From Fuerstiella sp. (GTDB taxonomy: Bacteria > Planctomycetota > Planctomycetia > Planctomycetales > Planctomycetaceae): 64,000 nucleotides of DNA. Made by a program: the position numbers and the translations under genes. The stretch spans positions 112,319-176,318 of the forward strand of contig JAQWOH010000047.1 in NCBI GenBank assembly GCA_029245955.1. The letters run 5' to 3'. Shown one piece after another: positions 37,373 through 47,019 of this stretch. The notes below the pieces were generated by a model. The model was given only the letters and a program-made list of their open reading frames with translations, was not told the origin of the DNA and did no database searches. Each line of letters begins with the position of its first letter. Position 1 is the stretch's first letter.

Positions 37373-38947
37373 ATGACCCACTCAATTCTCCTTAATGGTA
37401 ACTGGATTGCATCAGAAGGAACTCAAACCTTTCAGGCGGCTAATCCCGCGACTGAAGAACCGCTGCCGGGCATTTTCCCAGTCAGTCCATGGTCGGAAAT
37501 TGACAAAGTGATCCAGGCAGCTGCCGATGCAGCAAGAGAAATGCGAGGCTGGCCGGGAAGTCGATTTGCGGATTTTCTGGACTGCTATGCAGAACAGATT
37601 GAAGCTCGCGCGGATGAACTGGTTGCAGCAGCCAACGCAGAAACCGGGCTTCCTGTGTCACCACGTCTGAAAGACGGGGAATTACCTCGCACGACCGATC
37701 AACTGCGACAGGCTGCCACGGCGGCTCGCACCGATTCGTGGCGTTGTCCGACGATCGACACAGCTACCGGAATCCGTGCCATGTTCGGCCCCATTGGTCC
37801 CGTGGCTGTGTTCGGGCCGAATAACTTTCCGTTTGCTTTTAACGGGATTGCCGGCGGAGACTTCGCCGCCGCGATTGCTGCTGGCAACCCGGTGATTACC
37901 AAGGGCCATTCGTGCCATCCGGAAACAACTCGCATTTTCGCCGAAGCAGCTCTGGCCGCTATCGAAAAGACGGACATGCCGAAGGCGCTCGTGCAACTGG
38001 TTTACCGCACCAGCCACGAAGACGGCTACAAACTTGTCTCCGACTCTCGAATCGGAGCATCCGGATACACTGGCGCTCGGCACACAGGTCTGAAGCTGAA
38101 GGCCGCCGCTGACGCTGCCGGAAAGCCCGTGTATCTGGAACTGTCCAGTATTAATCCCGTGTTCATTCTGGAGGGCGCACTGAACGAACGAGCAGATGCG
38201 ATCGCCGCCGACTTTACCGGCAGCTGCCTGATGGGGACCGGACAGTTCTGTACGAATCCGGGGCTTGTGGTCGTTCCGGCAAACGACGCAGGCAACAGCT
38301 TTATCAAGTCGGTCGCGGATAAATTCGGCGCTGCTGCTGTCGGTACGATGCTCAGCGAGGGAGTTCGCAGCAGTTTCGCCGCCGGCATCGAAACGCTGCA
38401 GAAAGCAGGAGTCGAAATTGTTGCGGGTGGACAGCAGGGCGGAGGAAATGGTGTTTCGTTTAACAACACCCTGATGATCGTCGGGGGAAGCCGTTTTCTG
38501 GAAGACCCGGAAGTCTTTCAGACAGAAGCCTTTGGCAACGGCTCATTAGTCGTGCTGGCCGATGATGTGACACAGATGGCGGCTATCGCGGAATCGCTGG
38601 AAGGTAATCTGACGGGCTGCGTTTATTCAGACACAAACGGCAGCGATGACGATGCATACGCTGTCATCGAACCGGCCCTGCGCACGAAAGTCGGGCGGCT
38701 GCTGAACGACAAGATGCCAACTGGCGTTGCGGTCTCCGCTGCGATGAACCACGGCGGGCCGTTCCCGTCAACCGGTCATCCGGGCTTTACGGCCGTCGGA
38801 ATACCTGCTGCCGTTTCACGCTTCGGCATGCTGCAATGCTACGACAACATTCGCCCGGATCGACTGCCGGAAGTTCTGCAGGACGCAAATCAGAATGAAA
38901 CGTGGCGGTGCATCGATGGTGGCTGGACAACAGCAGACGCGGGATAG
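37373..38947 (+). CDS. Aldehyde dehydrogenase, 2-ketoglutarate-semialdehyde type
   Basis: A 524-residue NADP-type aldehyde dehydrogenase. Motifs: FGPIGPVAVFGPNNFPFAF (cofactor and oxyanion region), LELSSINPVF with the general-base Glu, and MGTGQFCTNPGLVV with the catalytic Cys. ELSS in place of ELGG and the overall length fit the 2,5-dioxovalerate (alpha-ketoglutaric semialdehyde) dehydrogenases of sugar-acid catabolism. The start at 37373 follows the usual N-terminus (ILLNGNWIASEGTQTF). The gene stands alone; related sugar-acid genes lie at 52-56 kb. Confidence 0.88.
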   Translation: MTHSILLNGNWIASEGTQTFQAANPATEEPLPGIFPVSPWSEIDKVIQAAADAAREMRGWPGSRFADFLDCYAEQIEARADELVAAANAETGLPVSPRLKDGELPRTTDQLRQAATAARTDSWRCPTIDTATGIRAMFGPIGPVAVFGPNNFPFAFNGIAGGDFAAAIAAGNPVITKGHSCHPETTRIFAEAALAAIEKTDMPKALVQLVYRTSHEDGYKLVSDSRIGASGYTGARHTGLKLKAAADAAGKPVYLELSSINPVFILEGALNERADAIAADFTGSCLMGTGQFCTNPGLVVVPANDAGNSFIKSVADKFGAAAVGTMLSEGVRSSFAAGIETLQKAGVEIVAGGQQGGGNGVSFNNTLMIVGGSRFLEDPEVFQTEAFGNGSLVVLADDVTQMAAIAESLEGNLTGCVYSDTNGSDDDAYAVIEPALRTKVGRLLNDKMPTGVAVSAAMNHGGPFPSTGHPGFTAVGIPAAVSRFGMLQCYDNIRPDRLPEVLQDANQNETWRCIDGGWTTADAG

Positions 38948-39067
38948 AGCGGTATCAGGTTTGATGCCGACTGGTCGACCTTGTCCGGTTGAAGACTGTC
39001 GCATGCTGCAACCGGTCGACTCATGGTTAGTGCAACGGTCAGGCGATCTGTGTCAGGCCGGCCCGTC

Positions 39068-41212
39068 TCAGAACGTCTGCTTCAGGTATCGGAGAAATCT
39101 CTGCAGCAAAGATGCCGGACGGGTGTAAATCCGGACACGACCGACCGAATACAACGGTGGTGGCGCGCCAGAGCTTTCGTTCATCCGTATTCTGACAAAA
39201 TAGGTGACCGCATTGGGCAGGAGACCATTTTCCGTCGGTTGCCCGCCTGCCAGTCCGGCAATCGCCCATTGAGACGGCAACGCGTTCGCTTCCAGACGTT
39301 CAACGGCTTCCACAACTGCGGAAAAACTGCCGGCACTTCCGGCCTGCGGCATAAACTCCACCTGTTGGCCCTTCGTGACGAATTCAACATCGTCTTCCCG
39401 CACGCCGGCACTCACCGTCACGTCACTCGGGTCGCCGACGTATCCCAGCAGCGTCCCCCGCTCAATCCATGCGCCAGCGTTTCTGCTCTGCACAGCCGTT
39501 CCGTACCAGCGCTCCGGAAGAGAATCATCCAGCCGCGGGACGGCCTGTGGAGGAAGAAATACTCCGTCCGCAGGACTCTTAATCACAAGCGCAGCGGCTT
39601 CGGCCAGGAATTCGGTCAAACGTATCCGGGCGGCAGCTTCTGACTCGCGAAGTGCAGGAATTAATTCGGAGTTTGCGGTGGCTGGATTCTTCTGTAACGA
39701 ATTCAGTTGCAGACCGACTTCATTCACACGACTGCGCAGGTTCTGCTCAGACTTTTGCAGGTCCGTATTAAGCAGCTTCGCAAGAACACTGTCCGACGCA
39801 ACGTGATCGCCATAACGGCCAATCGGGTCCAGGATTCCGGGCAATGTTACGTAAACCGGATCAGAGGCTGGTTCCACCAATGCCGGGGCTATCACTGAAT
39901 GAGGCAGAGGAAACAGGGCAACTGCCAGCAGCATCACGGTCGAAATTGTCAGTCGAGTCCACGAACGTGAACTGGTTTCGTCGTGATCGAAAATTCGGAA
40001 CAAGAATACAACAGCTGGTATGATGACAAATCCGGTCAGAATTACGGCCGAAACAAAGGTGCCCAGAAACTGCACGTGCCATTCACGTGACATCACCTGC
40101 ACAAGTTTCAGAATCGCCAGCGTCAGCAAGAATCGAAAAGCAGCTGAAGCGAGACCGTAGGTCAGAAGAAAACGACGAGTTCGAACTGGTTCTGTTAAAT
40201 CGCTGCGACGCCCGGTCGCCAGCTGCAGCAGAGTCTGCTGTACGACAGCTGATGCGCGGGAAGCGAGGTTGGGAATGCCGACCCAGTCTGCCAGCAGAAA
40301 ATAGCCGTCAAATTTCAGCAGCGGGTTTCCGTTAAACAGAATGGTGTTGACGGAACACAACACAACGGTGTTCAGCAACAGAGCGCGTGTGGTGCCGGGG
40401 GCCGCATACGACCACAACAAGGCGAAGATGGACGCGATCGAGAGTTCAACCAGAATTCCTGCAGAGGTAATCAGCATCCGCTGCCGGCGTGGCAGCAGCC
40501 ATGCGTCTGATACGTTGGTGTACAGCACCGGTGTGAACACCATCAGCATTATGCCACATTCGTTGCATTCTGCGCCAAAGTACCTGGCTGTAAAGGCGTG
40601 CCCCGCTTCGTGCAGAACTTTGACGGTGACAAACACCAGCAGCATCAGCAGCATATTCTGCGGACCAAGAAACTCGGCCATCGACGGCAGGGCTCGCAGA
40701 AGTTCACCAGAACGCAGGCCGATCACGATGATGGACAGCAATCCCACCATCGCCATCGTCCGCACCACAGCCGGTTTGTAAAAAATGGACACCAGCGGCA
40801 GCGCGGCATCCAGCAGACGCGAAGGATTGAGCAGTCGGCACTGTAAACGCAGAATTCGGAACAGAGGACTGGCAAATCGTGACAGCGAAGATGAAGTTAC
40901 TCGCGGATCAAGACGGACGGAATCTCCGCCACCAGGCTGCCGGATCAGCTGATGTCCTGCCAGTACTCGCACAAACTGTCCCAGATCGTCCAGCGACAAA
41001 TGTCGTTCCGGACACAGCTGACGAGCGCGTTCAAGCATTCCTGCAAAGCTGGTTCGACCATTCATCAGGTTCAGCACTGAGAACTCGATGTCGTCAAGGT
41101 GGGTGTACTGCATCGTCAGCGGATCCTTGACGATCCAGCCACCGGAATCATGCGGCACTGCCACAAGGTCGTCACGTTTTAACCAGGGAAACTGCACGTA
41201 TGAACCTGACAC
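39068..41212 (-). CDS. PqqD-like / M50 metalloprotease / HlyD fusion membrane protein
   Basis: A 714-residue protein with three parts. Residues 1-95 resemble the PqqD/winged-helix peptide-chaperone domain seen in planctomycete M50 proteins. Residues ~140-430 are polytopic and contain HEAGH (201-205) and NPLLKFDGYF (Asp302), the zinc site of M50 intramembrane proteases. Residues ~440-714 form a HlyD-like periplasmic arm with a coiled coil and barrel. It is the last gene of a minus-strand trio (GAF-HlyD, HlyD, this gene; gaps 23 and 105 bp). Such fusions are presumed to process or export a peptide or protein, but no substrate gene is seen. Confidence 0.82.
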   Translation of the reverse strand: MSGSYVQFPWLKRDDLVAVPHDSGGWIVKDPLTMQYTHLDDIEFSVLNLMNGRTSFAGMLERARQLCPERHLSLDDLGQFVRVLAGHQLIRQPGGGDSVRLDPRVTSSSLSRFASPLFRILRLQCRLLNPSRLLDAALPLVSIFYKPAVVRTMAMVGLLSIIVIGLRSGELLRALPSMAEFLGPQNMLLMLLVFVTVKVLHEAGHAFTARYFGAECNECGIMLMVFTPVLYTNVSDAWLLPRRQRMLITSAGILVELSIASIFALLWSYAAPGTTRALLLNTVVLCSVNTILFNGNPLLKFDGYFLLADWVGIPNLASRASAVVQQTLLQLATGRRSDLTEPVRTRRFLLTYGLASAAFRFLLTLAILKLVQVMSREWHVQFLGTFVSAVILTGFVIIPAVVFLFRIFDHDETSSRSWTRLTISTVMLLAVALFPLPHSVIAPALVEPASDPVYVTLPGILDPIGRYGDHVASDSVLAKLLNTDLQKSEQNLRSRVNEVGLQLNSLQKNPATANSELIPALRESEAAARIRLTEFLAEAAALVIKSPADGVFLPPQAVPRLDDSLPERWYGTAVQSRNAGAWIERGTLLGYVGDPSDVTVSAGVREDDVEFVTKGQQVEFMPQAGSAGSFSAVVEAVERLEANALPSQWAIAGLAGGQPTENGLLPNAVTYFVRIRMNESSGAPPPLYSVGRVRIYTRPASLLQRFLRYLKQTF

Positions 41213-41317
41213 GGAAGGCCATCAAGCCGATCCGAACGACGGCTCGGAAACTGTTGGGCCGTCGCCATTAGACGCTGCAGCGAAGCGGGCAGCTGGAATC
41301 GATGTTGTACGGATAGA

Positions 41318-42433
41318 CTATTTGATCACCAGTGATGCATTCATGCCGGGGAGAGCCTGCATGTCTGCGTTGTGGAATTCTGCCCAGAATCGAACCTGTT
41401 GATTGACGGGATCAACCTGCGGGCTGACGAAGGTAACTTTCCCTTTCAAGCGGACCGGGTCATAGACAGATTTCAACTCGATTGTGACACTTCGGCCAAC
41501 CAGGTTAGCCGAAGCCTGCTGTGCCGACAGAAAACCCTCGGCCCGAAGAGTCTTCAAATCAATCACTCTTCCAATCGGTGCGCCCGGTTCGACCCATTCA
41601 CCGGCATGGTGTTCCACTTTTACGACCACGCCATCAAAGGGTGCACGAATGTTGCGGTGCTCCAGCTCCAGTTCCGCGATCGCGACGTCATTGTTGTGAA
41701 TCTGCTGGTTGATTTTGGCGACAGTCAGATTCTTCTGCTCCTGTTCGACCAGAGTCTGATAGCGAGCAATCTCTTCTGCCTTCTGTTCAATTGCGGCCCG
41801 CTCTGCGTCAGGTTTCATCTGGTCGATTCGGTGATTTGTCTGCGCCTGAATTACCTCAAGTTCTCCTTTGCGAACGGCCGTTTTCAGACGATCGATCTGT
41901 GATGCAGAGATGCTTCCGTCAAATGCATCTTTCGAATTCTGGGCACGCTGCAACTCCAGCTGCAGCATCTTCGTTTCTGCGGTGGCCACCTGAACCGGAA
42001 CATCTGTTTGGGCTTCCGTTTCGGAAATCTTCAGGGCGACTTCCTTGACGCGGCGACTGGAAACAGATTCTTTCACCTGGGCTGTGGCGGCCTGCAGCGG
42101 CAGATTATCGGCAGCTCGCAACCGGGCGACGTCAAGATTCAGTTCCGACGCATTCAGTTTTAACATCTGCTGCTGATTTTCAAGTACGGCAACAACCTGA
42201 TTTCTGGTGACAGACTGACCCTCTGAAAAATTCACCTCGGCAAGTGTTCCGGCGTCTCTTGCGGGGATGTCGGCTTCCCGCACCAGACTGATCGTAACCT
42301 GTGAAACGTCAATGTGCTGTTCGTCCGCGCACAAAGAACTCAGCTGGCCCACGATACAGATGACCGCAGCCGCAGTCAGAACTGATCGAACATCATTTAT
42401 GGCTCGGCGGCGAGCAGTGTTTGTTTCCGTCAT
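41318..42433 (-). CDS. HlyD-family periplasmic adaptor
   Basis: A 371-residue membrane fusion protein with a signal peptide (LTAAAVICIVGQLSSLCA). Lipoyl halves are at IPARDAGTLAEVNFSEGQSV and IRAPFDGVVVKVEHHAGEWV, and between them lies a very long Gln/Glu/Lys-rich coiled coil (about residues 95-255). A short beta-barrel ends the protein. It is the middle gene of the M50 trio and probably spans the periplasm next to the M50 fusion protein. Confidence 0.85.
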   Translation of the reverse strand: MTETNTARRRAINDVRSVLTAAAVICIVGQLSSLCADEQHIDVSQVTISLVREADIPARDAGTLAEVNFSEGQSVTRNQVVAVLENQQQMLKLNASELNLDVARLRAADNLPLQAATAQVKESVSSRRVKEVALKISETEAQTDVPVQVATAETKMLQLELQRAQNSKDAFDGSISASQIDRLKTAVRKGELEVIQAQTNHRIDQMKPDAERAAIEQKAEEIARYQTLVEQEQKNLTVAKINQQIHNNDVAIAELELEHRNIRAPFDGVVVKVEHHAGEWVEPGAPIGRVIDLKTLRAEGFLSAQQASANLVGRSVTIELKSVYDPVRLKGKVTFVSPQVDPVNQQVRFWAEFHNADMQALPGMNASLVIK

Positions 42434-42456
42434 CGAATAACCTCTCGAAATGTGCT

Positions 42457-44364
42457 TCAGAACCAGGCGAATCGAGCCTGTTGCCAGAATTCAATCACCT
42501 CGCGAAACATAACGAATCCCAGAGAACGCCGGCCACAGCCGATCCTGGCGGTCACTGTTGTTCCGGGACGAAGATTTGTCAGTGGCATTGAGGTTAACAA
42601 TGCCGTGGCCTGACAGGTCATCAGGCCGTCATGAGTCTCGATAGCGCTGTCGATGCTGGTGAGCGTCGTCGTCCAGTCGTGTTCCGGTGCGGAACGGATC
42701 ACATATCGAACCGGCAGGAGTTCTTCAGATGAGTCACGAGCACTCGTGACGTATGCCATTGCGTTATCGGGAATGGAAATGTCCAGTCGCCATGCACTGT
42801 CGGCCGGAACGATCTCCAGCAGAAGTTGTCCGCGCTGAACCGGTCGTGACATCAACTCCTGTTGGGAGTCGCGTCGAAAAACAGTTCCTGCAAACGGAGC
42901 GGTGATCTCCAGTGACGCCAGCTGTTTCTCCACAAGTGCTTTCTGTTCTTTCAGATTCTGCAATTGCTGCTTCAGCTGTGCTTCCTCACCGCTGAGTTGT
43001 GGGTCGCCTCCGGAAAGTCGTGTCGCATGCACGGAAGCCAGCCTCGCCGTCGTCGTGTCAATATCACCCTGCACGGTCCTGTTTTCCAGTTCCAGCTCGG
43101 GGCTGGAAAGCTTCAACAGGATCTGTGCAGCCAGGACAGAGTCTTCATTCTGAAACCTGACTTCGTCGATCGTACCATTCTCAGGCGCGAACAACCGACG
43201 TTGACTGGTCGATACGATCTGCCCGGACGCTTCAATTTCGAAATTCGCAGGACAGACCGATAATAACCCCAGCAGCACAGCCGCAGCTGCCAGCCAGCGG
43301 CTCCTGCCACCATGAATAATTCTTGTCAGCAGAGTTCGTTGTCGTCTGTGCATCTTGGCAAACACCGGGCCGGCCGCATCGACCAGCTGCCTTAACAGCT
43401 GTTCATTGGGACGTTCAGAGTTGCCGAACACCTCGACCGATATCACGGCCGGAGCTAAGTCCGGCGGAACGCCGACAGCACTCGAAGTGTTCACCGGAGG
43501 CGACGGTGTATTGTCAGGGGCATGAGAGGACGCAGTCAGAGATGCCACTCTAATGGCTGTCACATCGCTGAGTTGTAAGACAGAAACGGCGCCGGCAACA
43601 CCGGGGTCATCGATTTCATTCAGCGTTCGCCATTCGGACGTGGCAATGGGGTCCTGAGAGAACCGATTTCTGTTGACGACGTCTTCAAGTGCCCGAACCG
43701 TTTCCGCTTCCATGTTCGGGCTTCGAACACCGGTTACGGCGTCGATTCGGTAGCGACTTCCTCGTCGCGACAGCACGGCGATCCGACATCGTCCCAGCGC
43801 TGCCGGACCATCCTGAGCCATTACTGACGCTGCCGCATTAATGGTCGGACTCAGGTGCAGGCGTCCGATGGTATTGACCAGCTGTGTCTGAGCCGTCAGA
43901 AGGCTCTCATACGTCGACATCAAATGACGACTCAACCAGCTGCCCACAACGTCAACGACCGCCCCTGCGCCTTCAATGAACGTTTGTCGCGGTGCACTGA
44001 ACCCTTCGATTGACACTCGCATTACGCAGTAAACCTGGTCCGCAAGTCGAGTAGAGACAGTCAACACGTGTGGCGTTGACGACGCTTCGGTCGCAGCATC
44101 CGTCAGAAAAAACGGCTTTTCTGCGGCCGCCGCAATTTCGGCCTGGATTTCGTCGGACGGGGTCGAGCATTGACCGTCCGCCCTGAGTTCTTCGATACCA
44201 GTCGGACGCGTGAGCCAGACGCTGATGTCGTGAACCGTGCCAAGGCACCGCAGGGCCGCACCGGTAAGATTCAGAACATCCGCAAAAACGACGTCTGGCC
44301 CCGTTGAAGCATGCTCCAGCTGATCCAGTCGGGTTTCGAAGTTGTTCAGCCACGAGTCCTGCAT
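42457..44364 (-). CDS. Large HlyD-family protein with N-terminal GAF-like region
   Basis: A 635-residue protein. The first ~340 residues look cytoplasmic and contain GAF-like folds (VFADVLNLTGAALRCLGTVHDISVW; RRGSRYRIDAVTGV), then one TM helix (about 355-372, WLAAAAVLLGLLSVC), then a HlyD adaptor with lipoyl pieces (ASGQIVSTSQRRLFAPENGT, ITAPFAGTVFRRD) and a coiled coil. A cytoplasmic sensor domain joined to a periplasmic adaptor suggests regulated export. It is the first gene of the trio. The GAF call is by pattern only and could be another sensor-like fold. Confidence 0.75.
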   Translation of the reverse strand: MQDSWLNNFETRLDQLEHASTGPDVVFADVLNLTGAALRCLGTVHDISVWLTRPTGIEELRADGQCSTPSDEIQAEIAAAAEKPFFLTDAATEASSTPHVLTVSTRLADQVYCVMRVSIEGFSAPRQTFIEGAGAVVDVVGSWLSRHLMSTYESLLTAQTQLVNTIGRLHLSPTINAAASVMAQDGPAALGRCRIAVLSRRGSRYRIDAVTGVRSPNMEAETVRALEDVVNRNRFSQDPIATSEWRTLNEIDDPGVAGAVSVLQLSDVTAIRVASLTASSHAPDNTPSPPVNTSSAVGVPPDLAPAVISVEVFGNSERPNEQLLRQLVDAAGPVFAKMHRRQRTLLTRIIHGGRSRWLAAAAVLLGLLSVCPANFEIEASGQIVSTSQRRLFAPENGTIDEVRFQNEDSVLAAQILLKLSSPELELENRTVQGDIDTTTARLASVHATRLSGGDPQLSGEEAQLKQQLQNLKEQKALVEKQLASLEITAPFAGTVFRRDSQQELMSRPVQRGQLLLEIVPADSAWRLDISIPDNAMAYVTSARDSSEELLPVRYVIRSAPEHDWTTTLTSIDSAIETHDGLMTCQATALLTSMPLTNLRPGTTVTARIGCGRRSLGFVMFREVIEFWQQARFAWF

Positions 44365-44816
44365 GAGCCACGCCAGCCAGCATCAATCCAATATCACAAA
44401 AGCTACACAATCTTTATCGGCCGCAGCGTCTGAAAGGCAACGCTGTTATGGATTTTGAATTGGCGAAAAACGACATTTCCAGGTCACCACTGTTGCCATA
44501 TCGCCGGCAACAACCGGTATTCGCCCCAAACCTCGCATATTCCGCAGAAAAAGCCATCTGATTGGCTCAGAAGATCAGCTTGTACTGCGGAATGTCTGTG
44601 ATTGGTCAGCATCCGAAGGTCCGCGGAAAACGCACTTCAGCGTCATCGGAGGGCATTCGGTTGCCGGCTCAACCTGTGTTTTGGCAAACAGTTTTCCATC
44701 GTGACCTGGCCGAATTTTTCCCACTGACTTACTGTCTTTTCTCAGCCCACTTACAATATCGGGCGACCGTAGATTATACCGCGTTTTCTTCACACTGTTG
44801 ACAAAGGGATGTTTCC
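44365..44816. other. Divergent intergenic region
   Basis: About 450 bp between the GAF-HlyD gene and the M13 peptidase. It must contain both promoters. A 7-bp hairpin TGTTGCC/GGCAACA (44491-44512) is present. A weak plus-strand promoter-like pair TTACAA and TTATAC, 17 bp apart, lies about 40 bp before the M13 start. No gene is seen. Confidence 0.4.
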
Positions 44817-46865
44817 TTGTTCACTCGTTCTTCACAATACGTCCTGCTGGTCACATTCATACACATGGCTGTTTGTCGTCATGGCGCGACTGCACAGGAC
44901 TTGTTTTCCGGTATTGATCCGGACGGATTCGATCATTCTGTTCGTCCGCAGGACGATCTATATCAGCACGTGAATGGTCGCTGGCTGTTGAGCACTCAGA
45001 TTCCCGATGACAAATCGAACTATGGCTCCTTTACGGCTTTGGACGATGCGGCTCGTGAGAACATCCGGACAATCATCGAAGAATCTGCAAAGAGCCCGGC
45101 CGACGTCAACGGCCGGAAGGTCGGCGATTTCTACAGCAGCTTCATGAACGAACGCCTGATCGAAGAGCGGGGGCTGAAACCCATTCACCCCGCACTTGAT
45201 GCGATCACACGGATTTCCAGCAAGAAAGAGCTCTTCCGGCATTTCGGCCATTTACAGACCCTCGGAATTGGCGGGCCGATCGGATTTTTCGTATCGACAG
45301 ATGCGAAAGATTCCAGCCGTTACCTTGCTGCTATTGTGCAGAGTGGTACAACGTTGCCCGACCGCGATTATTATCTTGAGGACGAAGAAAAATACCTCGT
45401 CGCGCGAAAAGCTCTGAAGGACTACATCGAAAAACTGTTCGATCTGGCCGGACTGCCTGAAGGTGAGTCCGCCGCCGAACAGATACTGGTGCTGGAAACA
45501 AAGCTGGCCAAGGCACAGTGGTCACGCACAGAACTACGGGACGCCGAAAAACGATATAACAAGTACGATGTGTCGGATTTGCCGAAACTAACGCCAAAGC
45601 TGCCGTGGCCCGTCTTCTTTGAAGCCGTTGGCGTTCAGGATCTGACTGAGGTCAATGTGTTGACTCCCAGTTTTTTTGAGGCGCTGGAGTCCATTGGTGA
45701 TAACACAACACTGAACGCTGCGAAGGCGTATCTTTCTTTTCGTGTGTTGGACGGTGTCGCCCCACTGTTGCCAAAGCCTTTCGTTGATGCTCACTTTGAA
45801 CTGCATCGCAGGCAGCTTGCGGGAGTCCCCCAGCAGAAACCACGCTGGAAACGGGGAGTCGACGCCACCAGCGGAGGAGGCGCCGGCGACTTTGGCGTGC
45901 TTGGAGAAGTTGTGGCACAGATCTATGTCGCCAGACACTTCAGCCCGGACGCCAAGCGGCGAATGGACGAACTTGTCGGCAACCTGATGAAGGCCTACGA
46001 AAACAGCATCGGCGGTCTGACGTGGATGACGGACGAAACAAAAAAGAAGGCGTTGCAGAAGCTGCACAGGATCACGCCGAAAATCGGCTATCCCACAAAA
46101 TGGCGAGACTACTCGAAACTCGAAATCCGGTCGGATGATCTGATCGGCAACATGCGACGTTCGGCAATGCACGAACATCAGCGGATGATTGACAAACTGG
46201 GCAAACCAGTCGACAGAACAGAATGGGGGATGACACCTCAAACGGTTAATGCCTATTACAATCCGGGTAAGAACGAAATTGTCTTCCCGGCAGCCATTCT
46301 GCAGCCGCCTTTTTTTAACGCCGATGCCGATGATGCTGTCAACTATGGCGGCATTGGAGCCGTGATCGGACATGAGATCAGTCATGGGTTCGACGACCAG
46401 GGCAGCAAGTACGACGGTGACGGCAACCTGGAAAACTGGTGGACGGATGAAGACCGGGCGGCCTTCGAAAAACTGACAGGTCAGCTGGTCGCGCAGTATG
46501 CCGGGTATGAGGCATTGCCGGGAAAGAATCTGAATGGAAAACTCACGCTCGGAGAAAATATCGCCGACCTCAGCGGCATGGCCATCGCATACAAAGCCTA
46601 CATTCTGTCGCTGGATGGTCAGCAGGCGCCCGTTATTGATGGACACACCGGGCCGCAACGCTACTTTCTTGGCTGGAGTCAGATCTGGCGTCGCCTTTAT
46701 CGCGAAAAAGAACTGGTACGCCGATTAGTCGTTGATCCGCATTCACCGTCTGCCTTTCGTGGCAACGGTCCGGTCACAAATCTGAATGCGTTCTACGAAG
46801 CATTTGATGTCAAGCCTGGCGACAAACTCTACAAGCCTCCCGGAGACCGCATCCAGATCTGGTAA
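44817..46865 (+). CDS. pepO: M13 family zinc metallopeptidase (PepO/neprilysin-like)
   Basis: A 682-residue endopeptidase with a signal peptide (YVLLVTFIHMAVC ... TAQ) and the M13 layout. The N-terminal domain starts RPQDDLYQHVNGRWL; the substrate-binding NAYYNPGKNEIVFPAAILQPPFF precedes the zinc motif HEISH (519-523), and GENIADLSG supplies the third ligand Glu580; the C-terminus ends in a neprilysin-like tail. TTG is taken as the start: AAAGGGA lies 8 bp upstream, and the nearby ATG at 44809 is out of frame. It would cleave peptides in the periplasm or outside. Confidence 0.92.
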   Translation: MFTRSSQYVLLVTFIHMAVCRHGATAQDLFSGIDPDGFDHSVRPQDDLYQHVNGRWLLSTQIPDDKSNYGSFTALDDAARENIRTIIEESAKSPADVNGRKVGDFYSSFMNERLIEERGLKPIHPALDAITRISSKKELFRHFGHLQTLGIGGPIGFFVSTDAKDSSRYLAAIVQSGTTLPDRDYYLEDEEKYLVARKALKDYIEKLFDLAGLPEGESAAEQILVLETKLAKAQWSRTELRDAEKRYNKYDVSDLPKLTPKLPWPVFFEAVGVQDLTEVNVLTPSFFEALESIGDNTTLNAAKAYLSFRVLDGVAPLLPKPFVDAHFELHRRQLAGVPQQKPRWKRGVDATSGGGAGDFGVLGEVVAQIYVARHFSPDAKRRMDELVGNLMKAYENSIGGLTWMTDETKKKALQKLHRITPKIGYPTKWRDYSKLEIRSDDLIGNMRRSAMHEHQRMIDKLGKPVDRTEWGMTPQTVNAYYNPGKNEIVFPAAILQPPFFNADADDAVNYGGIGAVIGHEISHGFDDQGSKYDGDGNLENWWTDEDRAAFEKLTGQLVAQYAGYEALPGKNLNGKLTLGENIADLSGMAIAYKAYILSLDGQQAPVIDGHTGPQRYFLGWSQIWRRLYREKELVRRLVVDPHSPSAFRGNGPVTNLNAFYEAFDVKPGDKLYKPPGDRIQIW

Positions 46866-47019
46866 AAGGGGGGTCGGCTCAGCCGGTTTGTTCGCCCCGC
46901 AATCGCCGGCTTGTTCGAACTGATGCTTGGAACTTGTTGGCCCGCTTCCCCTGGGCGGTGTAATGATGCGTACAAGAAACGGACCGTTGTACTTCTCGTA
47001 CTGAAGTTATGGAACCGGA

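Noticed and set aside
44809..44900. ATG start for the M13 peptidase at 44809
   Set aside because: It is in a different frame from the catalytic domain. The TTG at 44817 has proper spacing from AAAGGGA.
45588..46658. A 356-codon minus-strand open frame
   Set aside because: It is antisense to the M13 peptidase, which has complete catalytic motifs. No independent support was found.
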